The notes under the pieces were generated by a model. That model had not been told where the DNA came from, ran no database searches, and saw only the letters and a program-made list of their open reading frames with translations. Shown piece by piece: positions 63,282 to 64,000 of a stretch of DNA of 64,000 nucleotides (position 1 is the stretch's first letter; every line of letters begins with the position of its first letter). The stretch comes from CALMZN01 sp964540095 (GTDB lineage: Bacteria; Patescibacteriota; Patescibacteriia; UBA1558; GWA2-36-10): assembly GCA_964540095.1 (NCBI GenBank), contig CAZILH010000001.1:1-64000 (forward strand), in the 5' to 3' direction. Both the position numbers and the translations under genes were made by a program.

Positions 63282-64000
63282 ATGAATTTTGTCAGTAGAA
63301 TAAAATTCGACATAACCAAACACAGCCCAAGATATCTGTGGGGCAGTATTCTGGTCTTTATTTTGTTTTTTACTTTTTTGGTTCTCAAGAAATATTATTA
63401 TTTTGGTTACAACATTTCTGACTTGGGTATTTTTAACCAAACTTTTTTCAATACTTTACATGGTCGTTGGTTTGCTGAAACCATTACCTTGAACAATTAT
63501 CTAGCTGATCATTTTTCACCGGCCCTGCTTTTGCTGTTGCCGTTTTATGCCATCAAGCCATCAGCCAGCACCTTGCTGATTATTCAAGTGATAATTACCG
63601 CTCTATCAGCTTGGCCAATTTATCTTATTGCCAAAAAATATTCTAGCAATGTCATCTTTGCTTATGGCGTAGCTTTTTTGTGGCTGACCAATCCTTTTGT
63701 GCATCGTCAGGTATTATTTGAGTTTCATATGTTGCACCTGATGGTCTTTTTGTTTTTTTGGGCTTTTTATTTTTATCAGCAAAAAAAGACCAAGTGGTTT
63801 GTATTGTTTTTCATTCTCACCCTACTTACTCGTGAAGATACTGCTTTTTTGTTTTTGGGTCTGGCCTTGTTTAGTTTGTTAGAAAAAAGGTCACTAAAGT
63901 TTAGTATAAATATTTTTATTAGCTCATTAGTATATTTTTTGGTGGCGGTTTATATTATCAGTTTGGTTTCGCCAGCCAATAGTTTCAAATTTTTGGTATA
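63282..64000 (+). CDS. DUF2079 multi-pass membrane protein, truncated by the window end
   Basis: At least 239 aa, open at the right edge. It begins MNFVSRIKFDITKHSPRYLW, then a first membrane helix, then YYFGYNISDLGIFNQTFFNTLHGRWF and LADHFSPALLLLLPFYAIKPSASTLL, the diagnostic opening of DUF2079 proteins, which look like GT-C glycosyltransferases. Several further helices follow. AT-rich native composition. The C-terminal part is outside the window. Confidence 0.85.
   Translation, partial: MNFVSRIKFDITKHSPRYLWGSILVFILFFTFLVLKKYYYFGYNISDLGIFNQTFFNTLHGRWFAETITLNNYLADHFSPALLLLLPFYAIKPSASTLLIIQVIITALSAWPIYLIAKKYSSNVIFAYGVAFLWLTNPFVHRQVLFEFHMLHLMVFLFFWAFYFYQQKKTKWFVLFFILTLLTREDTAFLFLGLALFSLLEKRSLKFSINIFISSLVYFLVAVYIISLVSPANSFKFLV

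Overview
The window looks like a chromosomal segment of an AT-rich Candidatus Patescibacteria (CPR) genome, probably Parcubacteria-like. The evidence is the 16S 5' end at the left edge, a compact dnaA/rpmH origin region, a NusB-Nudix fusion, a tandem set of VirB2/TrbC-like small membrane proteins, lamin-tail, VanW, DUF2079 and bactofilin-type surface proteins, and a hypothetical family (gene at 32430) that I recall from Parcubacteria. The phylum is inferred from gene content and was not computed.

Layout. 1-3800: 16S start and promoter (minus), a divergent pair of accessory units, trmD. 3876-9416: sugar epimerase, bactofilin-like membrane protein, khpA, rpsP, nucleotide-sugar dehydrogenase. 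9451-14416: smc, two candidate structured RNAs, then rpmF, nusB-nudix and rnc. 14500-17300: a 6S-like RNA candidate and the hsp20/vanW operon. 17300-21600: a dense run of small accessory genes plus a tRNA-Leu, hydrolase, methyltransferase, tRNA-Val unit. 21587-31475: lamin-tail exoprotein, ssb, rnhB and a csoR-trxA-trxB-gdhA redox operon with a clear operator. 31480-33250: repeats, two accessory genes, tRNA-Arg. 33294-39110: bactofilin, a kinase-like protein, yidC-yidD-rnpA-rpmH (minus), diverging from dnaA-dnaN with a probable oriC. 39950-43563: ruvA, FemAB-like, nucleotidyltransferase and MurE-like cell-wall genes. 43977-55424: rpoB-rpoC, ftsK, rodZ-like, recA. 55511-64000: flippase, O-antigen ligase-like, galU, solute-binding lipoprotein, four pilin-like paralogs, one accessory lipoprotein and the start of a DUF2079 gene.

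The most striking pattern is two superimposed gene populations. Core genes are AT-rich, mostly in operons, and several appear leaderless (a -10 box about 7 nt before ATG). Between them sit 16 short genes in 15 units that are richer in GC. Each unit generally carries a TTGACA-17-TATAAT-type promoter, a strong GGAGG ribosome-binding site and a GC-rich terminator. Eleven of the 16 encode secreted, lipid-anchored or membrane-spanning proteins, mostly of unrecognised families. I read these as a dispersed accessory (cassette-like) set aimed at the cell surface.

No CRISPR array, transposase, integrase or phage module was seen.
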